A stretch of 64,000 nucleotides of DNA. Origin: Bradysia coprophila (lineage: Eukaryota > Arthropoda > Insecta > Diptera > Sciaridae). Each line of letters begins with the position of its first letter. Position 1 is the first letter of the stretch. Under the pieces are notes generated by a model, which was not told the DNA's origin, searched no databases, and saw only the letters and a list, made by a program, of their open reading frames with translations. The DNA lies in contig NW_023503313.1 in NCBI RefSeq assembly GCF_014529535.1, forward strand, positions 1,414,796 to 1,478,795, in the 5' to 3' direction. A program made the position numbers and the translations under genes. This document shows, piece by piece, positions 24,421-36,652 of the stretch.

Positions 24421-24543
24421 AGGTAAGTGGTACAGGACAATCACACAAGGAGCTGACCATCAATTGGCGTACAGTCCGACTAACTACAACATTTAGGTTC
24501 AGAGTACACATTCAAAAGATCCCCTCAGAGATTCTCAAATGCA

Positions 24544-24616
24544 TTATAAGTTATCCGATCTCCTGAGATATTCACCAGAGCCTTATAAGTCATCCGATCT
24601 CCTGAGAGATTCACCA
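24544..24616 (+). repeat. 39-bp direct repeat, two copies
   Basis: TTATAAGTYATCCGATCTCC followed by TGAGAKATTCACCA occurs at 24544-24577 and 24583-24616, differing at two positions. Confidence 0.7.
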
Positions 24617-25267
24617 ACATCATAACAGTATTTTCGATGATGATTGCTGAATTGTAAATGTATAATTAACAATGCGATTTATACAAACTGAATCAATGCT
24701 CTTGTCTAATCCAAATTGTTGTTCCAGTTATCCTTCTACTAGTTCGTTTTTGGTTCTCTCAGCATGATTCAGTTCGTCATGGATTACCATCACATATGGT
24801 GATGATGGATTTGACCTGGATTTCTTTGTGCCTTTCACGATCATCATCTTTAATTTGTCTCCTTCATAACTTTGCGCCATTCAATCACTAATTAATTCAA
24901 ATTTTCTTAATTTTTTTGTAAATTTTCGAAGAGCCCCAAATTTTCTTCGATTGGCCAGTTACATTAAAAAAGTACCCGGAATAAAAAAAATTGTGGTGCA
25001 GCCTCATCGAAGTGATGCACTAGAGCTGTTGTGTTGTTCAGATCACCATTTTTATTAAACGTTTTAATATCATCCGCATTTTGTCCAGATCTGAGCCTAG
25101 CTTTATGACAGGGGTTATCTACATGTTGCAGGTCACATGTAGCTCTTCGGCCATCACCTAGGCATGGTTCCATTTGTTGCAGTCTTTTGTTTCAATTAGG
25201 AAAACAAGAAACGGTGAGTCATGATCGGCTTATGCCCCAATCTTAAATCGGCGTGTATGAAATGAAA

Positions 25268-25297
25268 TAGGACCGATAAATCGAGGAAAAATCCAAA
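25268..25297 (-). repeat. terminal fragment of the 7.8-kb foldback family
   Basis: GACCGATAAATCGAGGAAAA followed by ATCCAAAC is, with one change, the complement of the left arm of the 269-bp foldback (7826-7856). Only about 27 bp is kept, so this is a solo end or a remnant. Confidence 0.6.
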
Positions 25298-26329
25298 CAA
25301 GAATCAGTGAAGTACCCCATTACCTAATTCGCAGTACATACCAACTTGGAACAAGCCTGATTCCTTTGAAAGTTTAACTTCAATCATGGCATTGTGAAGG
25401 CAGAGTGTTGTAGTGTCAAATAAAAACGCTTTTCAGATCGACACCAGACTACGAGTTTGTGCCCTCTTGAGGCTTTAAAGAATAGCAGGTCAAGCTTATG
25501 TCTCCAGGTTGCCCACTATATTTGAAATTTTGAAACTAGAGAAGAGGAGCCAGATGTCAACCTGGAAAGTTGACCCAAAGAAAACTTTTGTGAGCTCGGA
25601 ACAGTCTGTTAAAAGCATGTTTATAAGAAATGTTTTATGGAACAGGGAATATTATAGTCAGCCTGAATCAAGTAGGTAAGATCAAACACAACTACTCCTC
25701 GAATGGTCCTCACATGAGAATAGATTAATTAATTTATGCAAATTGTAAGCGGATACCGACCAGTTAATAAATCTGGTACTTCTTTTGTTTAAACTGTATT
25801 ATAGTGTTTTATTCAAAATCTCTTACTTCATTTGTTCAACCACACTTTTACTATGTTACAAGCGAACATAGCCTATAACTCATAGCTTAATTTTGTCAAT
25901 ACAAGTGATGTCAAGTTGATTTTTAAATCTTTTTAAGACTATTATAGCAAAACTATAGGTCTTAAGTACGTTACCCATTCTGCTACACTGAGCGAAATTC
26001 CCTACATGCTATGCGTATATCATTCGTGCCCCCTGTTAAAAAGTGTGGTAAGGTAGTTATACAGCCGGCTCGAATATAAAACGTGCGAGAAGTTTTTGGT
26101 AAATTCTATACAAAGGTTAAAAGATCTCGAGGCTTGAGAGACAATGTTACTAGCATGGTTACACTTACAGTTTTCGTTAAACTATCAGAAAAGTGACGAA
26201 TCTGAGAAATATTGTAGAATCTACAGAATAATATCTTTAGATTAACGAGATTACCCACCCGAAGGCATAACATCTCGTCCTCTCTAAGAGGAGTAGATTG
26301 AGATACGCTCAATCAGCGCGTCAAATGAC

Positions 26330-26830
26330 TACCTTTATATGCCGGTGTTTCATGCACCAGCATAGCCAAAGGTGGGGCAAGGGCCTATCACAACCCTTAC
26401 TGCAATTCACCCGGGAGCAGTACCCCAGCGTATTAAACGCACTTGAACCACAGCCACCACGTTTCAGCCAAGGATAGGCTCCTCAACCATAGTTGGGACC
26501 AGGAGGATAGTGCAGTCCTGGTGGGCTCCCAACACCCGTGGTACCGATTTAACCCTCGGGTAGGGTAGGTGGTATCGAAGACCACTTCGGATGGAAGCAT
26601 GAACTTCCAGCTCCGATCGACTAGCTCGAATTGCGCGGAGTCGCCACTCTCCGAGACAGTCTGGAATTGGCCTTAGCCGTTCAACCAGCTGAACTCATCC
26701 TGCGCCGGTCATTCACCCCACAATCAACCACATTCAAGACATAACGGCGTACACATGCATCATTCACGGATCCTCGTCCCCTCTCATCAACCTCGACCTC
26801 CTGCCGAATAGCGATACCGCAAACTGATTC
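26330..26830. other. GC-rich block, probably transposon-derived
   Basis: About 500 bp with clearly higher GC content than the surrounding sequence. It includes CCCGGGAGCAGTACCCC, CCAACACCCGTGGTACC and CCTCGGGTAGGGTAGG. No long frame is present. The composition and short inverted words suggest the untranslated region of a retrotransposon or other structured insert. I do not recognise the family, and the ends are not clear. Confidence 0.4.
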
Positions 26831-27227
26831 AACTTTTCAAACGAATCTGCAATCGTAAATTTTGTTAAAAATGTCACAAGTCACTAGACATCAAGAAATT
26901 GTTAATTCATACGACGAATTCAAATGTCTTAGCGCGCCGCAAAAGGGTTTTGTGACTTATCCATAAAACCGAATGTCAAATCTGAATATTTATTGTGAAC
27001 ATACCGTTGCCCACTGATTTTTTTTTTCATTGAATGTTGATGTCAGAGTTAAAACGTCAGTACATACAGAAACCTTACACGAAAAACTGTTATTCCGCAA
27101 ATTTTCTTTTTCACCCCCCGGGAAAACTCCATCCAAATAATAACAATGGATTTTGGTGCACTGTTATCATCGAATTTCATTCGCATCAAGGTATTACCAT
27201 GTCAATTTGCCAATTGTCGATAAAATA

Positions 27228-30200
27228 ATGACCAACCAAAAATTTACGTTTCCGCCCCCCCGAAGCTGGTCACATTCGTTCATTTCTTTCTGCTGGCCAA
27301 TGCAATGCTAGGAACATTTCTACCCCAATCTTATCTGTTCTACAATATTTTGTTTATATTGTCGCTGTTCTGGACAATGCACTGCAAGGAATCGGTCGAT
27401 GCTATTCATACGGTAATTAGAGTTTTCGAATAATTTATTTTCTTCTTCGGAAGGAATTTCTGATTCATTTTATAACGATCAGGCATACTAATAAAATTGT
27501 TTTCTTTTTTCTTTTTATTTTCGTTCCATCAATCTTATAAATAGGCTGCCCTGATAGACGCCTGTAGTATCATTTTGGATTTGATATGCATCATTGCATA
27601 TTTCAACTCGTTGCACAGTAAGTTTGAATCCGATTATACTTTTGATAAACAAAAATAATTTAGAATACAAAAATAGTAAGGGAGGAAGAGTGTGTATGTG
27701 CTGTGCAGTGATATTTATATTATACAATGTACTGAATGATATGCTGATTGACTGACTGCTTCAGATCCATAAGTGTTTTTCACCTTACATGCGATAATCA
27801 ATAATTTATTTGATTTACGTAGCTATGTGACTGCTCGAATGAGTAATAATTTTCGAGGTGTTTATATTATGTATATACACGGTCTTGTGTTACTCTTTTT
27901 ATTTTGCTGTTGTTGTTTGGTTTGGTTAGTCAAAATGCAAATCAGTTTGGTAATGAAACTGCTACCTACGCTCTACAACACTCGATGTATATCGAATTTC
28001 ATAATGTTGATCCGTTGCTACAGTTGGTGTGTTTCATTTTATGTTTTTTTTTATATTCTAACGACTTCACGTTCCCTTAGAACCTGAAGTCATGCTATAT
28101 GGGTGACCGGTAACAGGCACATAATAAATGGTATATATGTGAATGAAACTGTACGGGTGATTGAAATAATTGCCTTCGTTAGTTCGTTAGCACAAAACTT
28201 TTATTTTATTGTCAACAGAAAGTTTCTGTTTACAAAAAGTTTGTAAACTATAGACAGTCGTTGCATTGTTCATTTCGTTTGTTTACAAGTAAAAGTGCCA
28301 GCGAACTGATCGTAATACCGTTTTAAAACCGAAACGAGTATCCATCCAATTCAAATCTACAGATGATAGAGTTCGATCTACTTAGTAAAACTTACTTGAA
28401 AGTTATAAAGTTAGACTCGCCGGTCGTTCAATTAACTAATAACCTAATACCACAGAATCAACGCTGACTGAATAATGTGGACGATATTTTGACTTCATAA
28501 ATCATTACAAGAATGATCGTATAAGCGCCTACGACCTGTGGCTCAGAGATCGAATACGTTCTTCTACCATACGATTTAAGCCCGAACAAAATAATGAATG
28601 GGAATATCGGATTAAGGCCCAGTTCGTCTCGAAACTTCGGCTTTAACGGAGCAGAACATAACAAATTGACTACAGTTAGCGGTTTGTCTGATAGTCGGTT
28701 CACTGACAACACTCTCTCGTAAAATAGTCAAAAATAATGATAAGATAAGTAATCTCTAATGCTTATTCAGTGGATTTTCTTCGTGGTAATGCGTGTCATA
28801 TTAATATTGTAATAGATGTGCTATCGTTGGCTGACTCACCATAGAAGATTAAATAATTTGTGATCTAATTAAAATGAGTTGCAAACGATAAAGTCTACTG
28901 AGTAGACTCTACTCACTAAATCTGTTTCGTATTTCGCTTAATAGTAGATTATTCACCTCTGTCTACATGTTTATTTAGACCAGCTCTCTCACACCTCCTT
29001 ATTTCCTTATTTTTCCTTATTTTTATAAAAACCTCCTTTTTCCTCCTTATTTTATTAAAAAATCCTTATTTTCCTTATTTTTCGCAAATTTCATCGACGG
29101 AAATCAAAATTAAGAAGAAAAAAATTCGCTGCGCAGCAAAAATATTTTTTTTTATTATTTAACACAAAGAACTCTAATAAAAAGGTGGTGTCGTAGCTTT
29201 TACTTCAATTAAAGATGTTTAGGCAACACTGGCCAGAGCTCACAACTTATATTTTTGTCAACGTTATCGATAACCGATGAGTAACCGTTTCGGCTGCTTT
29301 GTATTTTGGGCTCTTTCTGTGTTTAAAGAAAATCTAACTGATAGAACGAATAGGACTGATAGGATCGGTTGAGAAACCTTTTTGATTTAAATTTGTTAAT
29401 GGTTTTCAATGAGTAGGTAAGTCCAACCCACTCAAATGCGGTAGCAACAATTGCATCAACGAAACCCGCTTTCGCTAATCATTTTATTTTTAGAATTTCA
29501 TTTTCTTGATTGTTGTCACACGGATGAAACGAGACGCGCATTATTTTGATTTATTTCCGCAATTCTTTTTAAAATCCGCAAGAAAGAGGGAAAAGATTAA
29601 CTCTCTTTTAAGTGTGCAATGGATGCAGTGACATTCTACGATGATGTATCGTTCTATCGATAAGTTTGTAAAAGTTTTTGCCCTTTTCTTTACCCGAGCA
29701 CCACATGGCAATAATATGCCATGAAATCGTTCAAACATTTTCAATTGCTACAGTTTCATAAAGAAAAACGAAATCAATTCTATGTTTTCGTCCGTTCTCG
29801 TTTTCGATTAAAGTTTGTTGTATTAAGCTCAGCGGTATTTATTACACGTATGTATAATATATAATATGGAAAGTGAGCATGTCGGTCATTAAAATTGAAA
29901 AATTATTTCCTCCGAACGTAGAGAACGTAAACTCCCTCTCCGAAAAGTGTATTCCGTTTTCCATAAAAATAAATTTTGATTTTTTCATGACCTGAATAAA
30001 TATATTTAACGACATTCGCACGAAAATTTCATTTCAACCAACCCCCCCATAAAATATTCACCTTCAATTATATTCCGAAATTTCTTTGCATTCCATCCGA
30101 AAATGAACGGTTCTTCCACTTTGTATAAAAGTTAAAATATAATTTTTGTGAGTTCATATTAATTGTAAATAATCCAACAAATATGTCACGCTAATGTTTC

Positions 30201-33200
30201 GTATAATATAACATTTACAATGTACGTGAACCTTTACACCGGGCCCTTACACGCTGTGTGTAAGCTCATACAGTTCAAATATTATGATGTTGACCCGACA
30301 TAACCCTTAGTTTAACTAGTTCCATTTCACACGAAATTCTCATTACATCTTTTATTAGTCTAGTTTTGATGAAGCGTTTCACATTATGATGTGTTTGCTC
30401 TCCGTATTAAACAAACGTAAACAACATTTGTATACACAGTAATTCGGGTGCCATGCAGGGCTATAGATTATGATCAACTCTTTTGAATAAATAAAATCGA
30501 AAATAATCCGAATTTCATCTTGAATTTTCTCTTCAATTTATCATAAGTTTGCATATCTGGTATCTGGTTTTGTCTGAGCGAGTACATTACTTGGATTTCT
30601 ATTTTAGCATAAGTAACGATGATATTGCGTTTACTGTTCAATGAATTGTAATCCTTTGCACCGTATTTATTATTACCATTGCAACAGACATCAATGTGAT
30701 GTGATGAAAATTTATGAGAATTTCAACTGTTTACAATGCAAATCCATTGAATGTTTGTTTTCTTGCTGATATTTATGATTTCAAAACTCTTAAAAAGCTC
30801 CGAAAAATTGATAATAATTTTTTTCGGAAATTTCAGATACAAAATTCACAAAAGAGGCCCTGCTCCGAGAGCTGTCTGCACAATTTTTTTATCGAATGAA
30901 TAAAATCAGGGCCTTTTTTCGTGAAATTGATTCTTCATGAAAATTCTCGAGATTCTTGAAATTTTTCGTATCAAAAATTCCAAGAGTTTTCAAGAATTCA
31001 AATTTTTCAAAAGTCTCGGAAAAAAATCTTGAAAATAGGCACTGGAATACAGCACGTTACCTAAACTATATTGAATTCGGTTGGAATTTGCTGTAATTGT
31101 AATTTAACTTTTTTTCTAACTAGTGTTTAAATATCGCGACTTCGTCGATTATTTCCCACGTCGTTTAGGAAAAACGTTTTTCCTAACTTATGCTAAAAGG
31201 TTTTTTTTAGCGAATGAGAGGTTTCCAGCTCGAGCTGGAGGCGAGTATCTTGGGACGCGTTGGGAAAATAACAATTGTAGCCAAAGTTTAGACAAGGCTG
31301 CGATATGTCATTACATTACTGCTACTGCCTTACTCTGATATGGGTTTGTGCATTTATTTTTGCACGTGCGGTAAAATTTCGAGAACATTTTTTGTTTTGA
31401 ATGGTGTTTTAACCCTTGCCTTCAGGTCAGATTGAAAAAAAATGCAGAAGTAGCGTCATTTGATACGTAATTACGGAATTTTGAAGAAATAATTTGATCT
31501 CGACGGTAACCTAACCATAACGAATTTACAAAATTCGTTATAAGAGACTTCCGAACAAATTCGAGGAACCTTTCGACGACGAATTCGAATCGATTCGGTT
31601 GAATTCCTTCAAGAATAATTTATTTCATCGGCAATAATTCATGAACGATTGAAAATATCTGAAATTTATTTGCAAGACGAACAAATGCATTTAAAATAAG
31701 AAACTAAATAACTCTGTCAACAACCAGAAGCAATTCCTATGAACATTAGAAAACACGGAAGCATTATCAGTCAAAAACACTCAAAAGAGTAAAAGTGACG
31801 CAAGTCCCTGTGCATACTTCCAAAACAACTGATATCGCTGGAGGCGACGCATTCTGCGCTTATACGCAAAAACGGTAACAGCAAAAATTTGACCAAAGAA
31901 ATTCTAGAAACAAAATTTTACCAAAAAAATTTTGCGTCACAAAGTGGCAGATGGTTCGGACGTATTAGGACATATCCTTGCCTATTTTAAAAAATTTCTT
32001 AAAAGTACTTTCCTCAACATCTGCCACTTGTGACGCAAAAATTTTGAAAAATTTCAAAAATTAAAAAAAAATTAAAAGTTTGGAAAAATTTAAAAAAATT
32101 TGAAAAATTTAAAAAAAAATGAAAAAATTTGAAAAATTTAAAAAATTTAAAAAAATTTAAAAAAAATTTAAAATTTTGAAAAATTTAAAAATTTTAAAAT
32201 AACTAAATTTAGGAAAAAAAATTGAGGCGAGAAGAGCTTACCAAATACCAAAAGCGAACCATACCCATCCACACATACACACTTAAAGGTGTTCTTATAT
32301 GGGGCCTATATGGGAACTTCGAGGAGCCCTAGCTCCGAAACGAGGCCGGTTCCCCCCATTTTTTTCTGGAATTTCTTAGAATGACGACTAGAATCTACTC
32401 CCAAAATTTCAACAAAATCTAAAGAAGACTTTAGAAGATAGGAAACAAGGACGGACGGACTAACAAAGTAACGTAGGATTTTTTCATTTCGTTTAAAGTA
32501 CTGAAATTGACCAAAATGTATGGAAATGGGGCTTCTTGGAAGATTTTTTGCGTGGCCAAATTTTAAGCTGCAAGAACGTGTGATAGCTCGTTGAACTCGT
32601 ACGGACGCCTAGTTTTTTTTAATGGTAATTTGGAGTCTGTGAATTGTAGAACTTCAATATTTGCTGTATATATGGTTCTGCAGTCTACGACAAAAACTAT
32701 TTTTTGAGAAATTTTTTCTAGTAATAGGACTTGCGTCACGGGCTCTATGCTAACGCGCACCCATGATTAGGTCGAGAATTATATGATTAAAGCGTGAATG
32801 CATCATCAGATCAATATTCAATTGTTCTGCATCAGGCAATAGATTTTCAACAATAAATCTAACATGTATGGATATTTCCTGAAGGGAGTGCTTGAAGGAG
32901 TTGTTGATAACCATCTTTATGGAGTGAGGTTCGACTGTCTTACGATAGTTCTGCAAAGAGCAATTATTCGAAAGCATTAAATATTCAAAACCACAAAAAA
33001 TGTCGTAGCGTAATTGCTAACAGTTTGTTTTCCGTACAAAGTAAGGTAGAGAAATAATGTGGAAGATATAAAAAGAACGATAACAAAATGCTAAAGAACA
33101 CACAATTTGACTTACAAAAAAAACTCTAATTGTTTTTCACTTTTCCTTCTAACGAGCGACACTGAAAATAATATGTGCACGAACGATAAAAAGGAACGAA

Positions 33201-33615
33201 ATAAATTATGATTTTGTGAACCGTCACTGTGTGTTGGGAAAATGAATTTAACATGTAGCTGAACCACACACCACCACGATACATAATGCAAACACCGTAA
33301 ATTTGAACGCTAAAAATAACCGACTGTTCACAAACGGTCTCCGTATAATTAAATCAAAAATTAATTATTTTTTTAAACGTTTTTCCAGATGCTTGGTCAA
33401 TTATATTTTCCATTGTCAATGTAATTGCACGACCGTTTTCATTGATTTTACTGCATCGTGAAATGGTGGATCGTGGCGGTTCGATAAACGTTAGCACAGT
33501 GTATCCGACAACAACACAACGAAGCTATGAAGACATCGATCATCCGAAGCAAAGCGTTCCAACAAATTCGGCAGCTGGTGCCGGTCAACCTCCAAATATT
33601 TCCAACATTTTCTAA
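27228..33615 (+). CDS. AGTRAP-like four-helix membrane protein
   Basis: Exons 27228-27412, 27545-27617 and 33389-33615. The protein (about 161 residues if the start is right) reads LVTFVHFFLLANAM, SYLFYNILFILSLFWTMHC, AALIDACSIILDLICIIAYF and AWSIIFSIVNVIARPFSLIL, then LLHREMVDRGGSINVS and a polar tail. The hydrophobic helices, the KES(V/I)DAI word and the HRE...RGG motif are those of type-1 angiotensin II receptor-associated protein (AGTRAP/ATRAP). In vertebrates it is a Golgi/endosomal adaptor for AT1 receptor; the insect role is not known. Introns 2 and 3 are in frame. The start is problematic: ATG at 27228 enters the right frame only if one more C is present in the C7 run at 27255-27261. 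Otherwise an unseen first exon joins at AG|CTGG (27266). Confidence 0.8.
28980..29095 (+). repeat. TCCTTATTTT low-complexity tract
   Basis: TTCCTTATTTT and CCTCCTTATTTT units recur irregularly over about 110 bp in the large AGTRAP-like intron. Pyrimidine-rich, non-coding. Confidence 0.6.
30845..30925. repeat. 81-bp inverted repeat
   Basis: TTCACAAAAGAGGCCCTG pairs with CAGGGCCTTTTTTCGTGAA around a loop of about 44 nt. A short MITE-like hairpin. Confidence 0.65.
31922..32046. repeat. 125-bp inverted repeat
   Basis: AAATTTTGCGTCACAAAGTG plus GCAGATG pairs with CATCTGCCACTTGTGACGC plus AAAAATTTT; one base is bulged. The loop is about 65 nt. A long A/T tract follows immediately. Confidence 0.7.
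32040..32220. repeat. AAAAATTT low-complexity tract
   Basis: About 180 bp of interspersed A5-7/T2-4 units (AAAATTTGAAAAATTT and variants), with nearly no C. Probably expanded from the tail of the adjacent inverted repeat by slippage. Confidence 0.75.
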
Positions 33616-35545
33616 ATGGTGTTAGATGTGACCGTTGGTTTTGGTGATATTTGAAAAGCTTTCTTTTGTTTAATTATTTCTTCTTAGTTTCGTCTTATTT
33701 ACAAAACTAATTTTATTTGATTTGTTTTGAATTTGACCGGCAGCTAGTCTCTGGTTGAATTTCATTTAATGCCTCACGCCATTTTCGTCTTTTTTTAGAT
33801 ATATTTAAACTTTGTTGTTAACCGATTTTCTGTTTGTTTTTTTGTTAATTAAAAAGATTTTTATTTTTGTTTTTGTCTTAGACTAATGAATTTCGTAGAA
33901 AAAAAAGCACCTCAAACAAAATGATGAAACAAAAACATTTCATATTTCAATCACCAGGGTTTCTTTTGGACTAACCGATTGACGAAAATTTGCATAAACA
34001 TTTCCTGAGCCAATTTTTTTGTCCAATCGATTTTCCACAAATAGACCCTGTCAAACACGCAATTAAAGACTTAAAAATTGTGGCATTAGAAAAAAGGATA
34101 AATTTTTTATACTTCTTAAGGACATAAATTATTGTATTATACATCCCCGCATCCATATAAGTGTCCATCTGTTCAGTGTGTAGATAATTTTGAATTTTAA
34201 AACGAAAAACATTTTTACCATCAATTTGAATCGTAATATCTGAAATGAACCAATGGTATCGCAAAATCGATCGGACAATAAAGATTTGAAATGAATTTTA
34301 ACAGACAGTCATTATCTTCTGTCCTCCAACCCCTAACAGATTTTTTTTTATTTTTCAAAAAATCTTTTTTATCAAGGTTGCGAAAACATAAAGTGGATGT
34401 GGACGTCATAAGGTTCAATGAATTTCACGCAATTAAGTGGCAACACCACAGGGAAACCAGCTACTACACCATTGAATATATACGCATTGTATATCGTGTT
34501 TTCATGAACGAATGGAAGACCAAATGTTCACTTTAAACAAGCCTGTAGCTGCATTCGTCGTTCCCAATGGTTTCTGACCGAATTCTTTTAAATTTTGAAA
34601 TTTTCGCAACAATATCTTTGGAGTGCCTGATGTTTTACAACCTAGGTCAAAAGCGTTTATTTGTTCTGTCTGTTGGTAGAATACATTTCCATTGTTACTG
34701 ATCTGTCGATGTGCGTCCATTGCTTCAGTAAATAAGATCTTAAGATTCAAATTGTTCGTTAAGCCATTTCAAATTATATTTGATAAAGAGATTAAGAAAA
34801 CAGAACAGAAATATTTGTAGATGTCTTTATGCAAAATACATGTAAAATGGAACTGAGATAAATGATCCGCTGTACCATGTTAAATCGATAAATAAATAAA
34901 TTTTACTTTCTACTATTCAATGTGATGTAACAAAATATTATTTAGTGTATTCGTAGACATTTTCATAAAATATATTTGAGTTACCCTAAAAAATTGGATT
35001 TTTGATTTCAAATATTTGCTGAACATATGGTAATAAACCTCATCCAGGCCATGTGTTGATGGCAATGTACCAATAACTGACGCTGCATTACCTCGTTGTA
35101 CATATTGTACACTCATATTCAATGCTCACAGAACAACATTCAAAGGCAACGTCCTCTTTTTTGTTGCAAAAGTAGCTCTTATAATGTCCAATCACTTCTT
35201 AACTAATCCAATTAATAACTTGTCCTAGATGAAGCGTCAAACACATCGTAATCGTCACATGTTGCTGCTTCGAATATGGTTTTTCAACAGTTTTTACCTC
35301 GTTAAGATCTAACATTTATTTTGCTATGAAGGACAAGTATAGGAACCTCTGTTGCTAGAAAAAAGATGATGATCTTTGCTTTTTCTAGTTTATCTTAGCT
35401 GTGTCTTTTTGTTTCTTAAGACGGAAAAGAGTTCGTTTGATTTTGCAGCTGTTTTTAAATACTTTACATGCTACATGCGTCGAAAACCGTACTTTTCATG
35501 TTTCAAGCACTACTTTCAACGCCCTCAGCATGTAATATATATTAT

Positions 35546-35652
35546 GCACCTGTTGTCAAGATTGGTATTTTGACGTGTAGGACATTATTGCCCTAGCCGA
35601 AGGCGTGGGCCATAATGCCTACACGTCAAAGTAACAGTCTGGCAATAGGTGC
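35546..35652. repeat. 107-bp inverted repeat
   Basis: GCACCTGTTGTCAAGATTGG at the left is complementary with mismatches to the right end, CAGTCTGGCAATAGGTGC. The inner arms TTTGACGTGTAGG and CCTACACGTCAAA are near perfect. Confidence 0.65.
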
Positions 35653-35659
35653 AAATCAT

Positions 35660-35748
35660 ATTTTATCTGTCGAGAACAGATATATCGAGATAAACAAAAA
35701 CTCCCTAGAGGGATAAGTTCGAGATTATCGTTCTAGACAGATAAAATC
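35660..35748. repeat. 89-bp inverted repeat
   Basis: ATTTTATCTGTCGAGAAC pairs with GTTCTAGACAGATAAAAT; inner TATCTCGA/TCGAGATTA words also pair. It lies directly between two other inverted repeats. Confidence 0.6.
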
Positions 35749-35783
35749 CATTCCATAACTCGGGATAAAAACTCTACTTTTCA

Positions 35784-36192
35784 CGAGGGGTGACTCACTT
35801 CTAGATTAAATGGATTAAATGGATTAAATGGAATAAAAATTGGAATAAATAGGAAAAAAGTTCATTTTACCAAATACTGTAAAAGTCTTAAAAATGGTTG
35901 ATTTTGATCGAACCACGTACTGCAACTCATACTACAATGTTAAAAAGCGAAAAAATCCACTTTTAGGAGTTTTTGGTGTAAAGTGGATTAAATGGATTAA
36001 ATAAATTTAATACCATTTTTAACAAAAAAATGTTTTCCTATAACTCACGAGTACTTAAACGACCTGGGGATCGTGCAAATCTAATTTTCGTAATTAGTTT
36101 ACAAATTTTTCAGCTTGGTAGCCTAATTATTTCGGTAAAACTAATTTTTTTTTTTGGATTAAATGGATTAAATGGAAGTGCTTCACCCCTCG
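35784..36192. mobile_element. 409-bp hAT-like MITE with 8-bp TSD
   Basis: ACTTTTCA flanks both ends (35776-35783 and 36193-36200), an 8-bp target duplication. The ends are inverted: CGAGGGGTGACTCACTT at the left, AAGTGCTTCACCCCTCG at the right. Three GGATTAAAT words follow the left end, with further blocks near 35985 and 36156. Duplication length and a short terminal repeat point to the hAT superfamily. No transposase frame. Confidence 0.8.
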
Positions 36193-36412
36193 ACTTTTCA
36201 TCTTTTTATACATAGTCATTAATCACCATGCAAAGGCAGTATAATGTTTCTACGTAAAATATTGACTTGGGAAGTTACCAATGATCACAAGTAAGCGACT
36301 GTCTACTGAGAGAACATAAATGATAAGATTTTTGATTTTAAGTGATCTTTACTCTCACTTTTTAATTTATCACATTCAAACTCCAAAATGATAACAACAT
36401 CAAAGCTTCTCA

Positions 36413-36652
36413 TAAAAACTTCATAAAATTTAAAACTCACTAAATGTTAGCTGATGCATGTGATACACACTGTAGTTTGATTTTCAACCAAGGCATTCTA
36501 ACTAGACCTACATTGTACTTGGTGCATTGTATGTTAGTTGGCCTGTGTGTGGCTATCTCAGTAGCTGCACACATATAAAGGCCACGCTTTTAGATGTGAC
36601 TGGTCATCTGTTATCAACATGGACCGACCGTCACACAAAAATAAAATTTCAT
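36413..36652 (+). repeat. structured repeat family S, copy 1
   Basis: The core at 36541-36647 begins GGCCTGTGTGTGGCTATCTC and contains AGATGTGACTGGTCATCTG; it ends in CACAAAAATAAA. The arms GTGTG-TG-GCTA and TAGC-TG-CACAC form a hairpin closed by GGCC/GGCC. About 120 bp upstream (CTTCATAAAATTTAAAACTC) is also shared with copies at 40.6 and 44.6 kb. All three copies are on the + strand. Confidence 0.7.

Larger units (their letters stand above)
21918..27227. other. intergenic region, transposon-rich
   Basis: Between the phospholipase stop and the AGTRAP-like start. It holds the phospholipase polyA signal, the 1750-bp element with its target duplication, the 39-bp direct repeat, the foldback remnant at 25268 and the GC-rich block. 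The sequence flanking the 1750-bp element (about 22540-22670 and 24430-24620) reads as one continuous older repeat interrupted by the insertion. No host gene is seen. Confidence 0.5.
27618..33388 (+). other. 5.8-kb last intron of the AGTRAP-like gene
   Basis: GTAAGT donor and TTTTCCAG acceptor. It is filled with low-complexity tracts and small inverted repeats. The open frames in it look spurious, and no nested gene is evident. Confidence 0.6.

Noticed and set aside
24964..25173. Minus-strand frame thought to be retrotransposon gag
   Set aside because: No zinc knuckle, protease or polymerase motif, and neighbouring frames are closed.
34221..34750. Dense short frames on both strands between the AGTRAP-like gene and TSPO
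   Set aside because: Shadow frames of similar length on opposite strands, no conserved words.
36541..36647. Structured repeat as a true tRNA gene
   Set aside because: No cloverleaf with proper anticodon and acceptor stems can be drawn; only box-like words remain.
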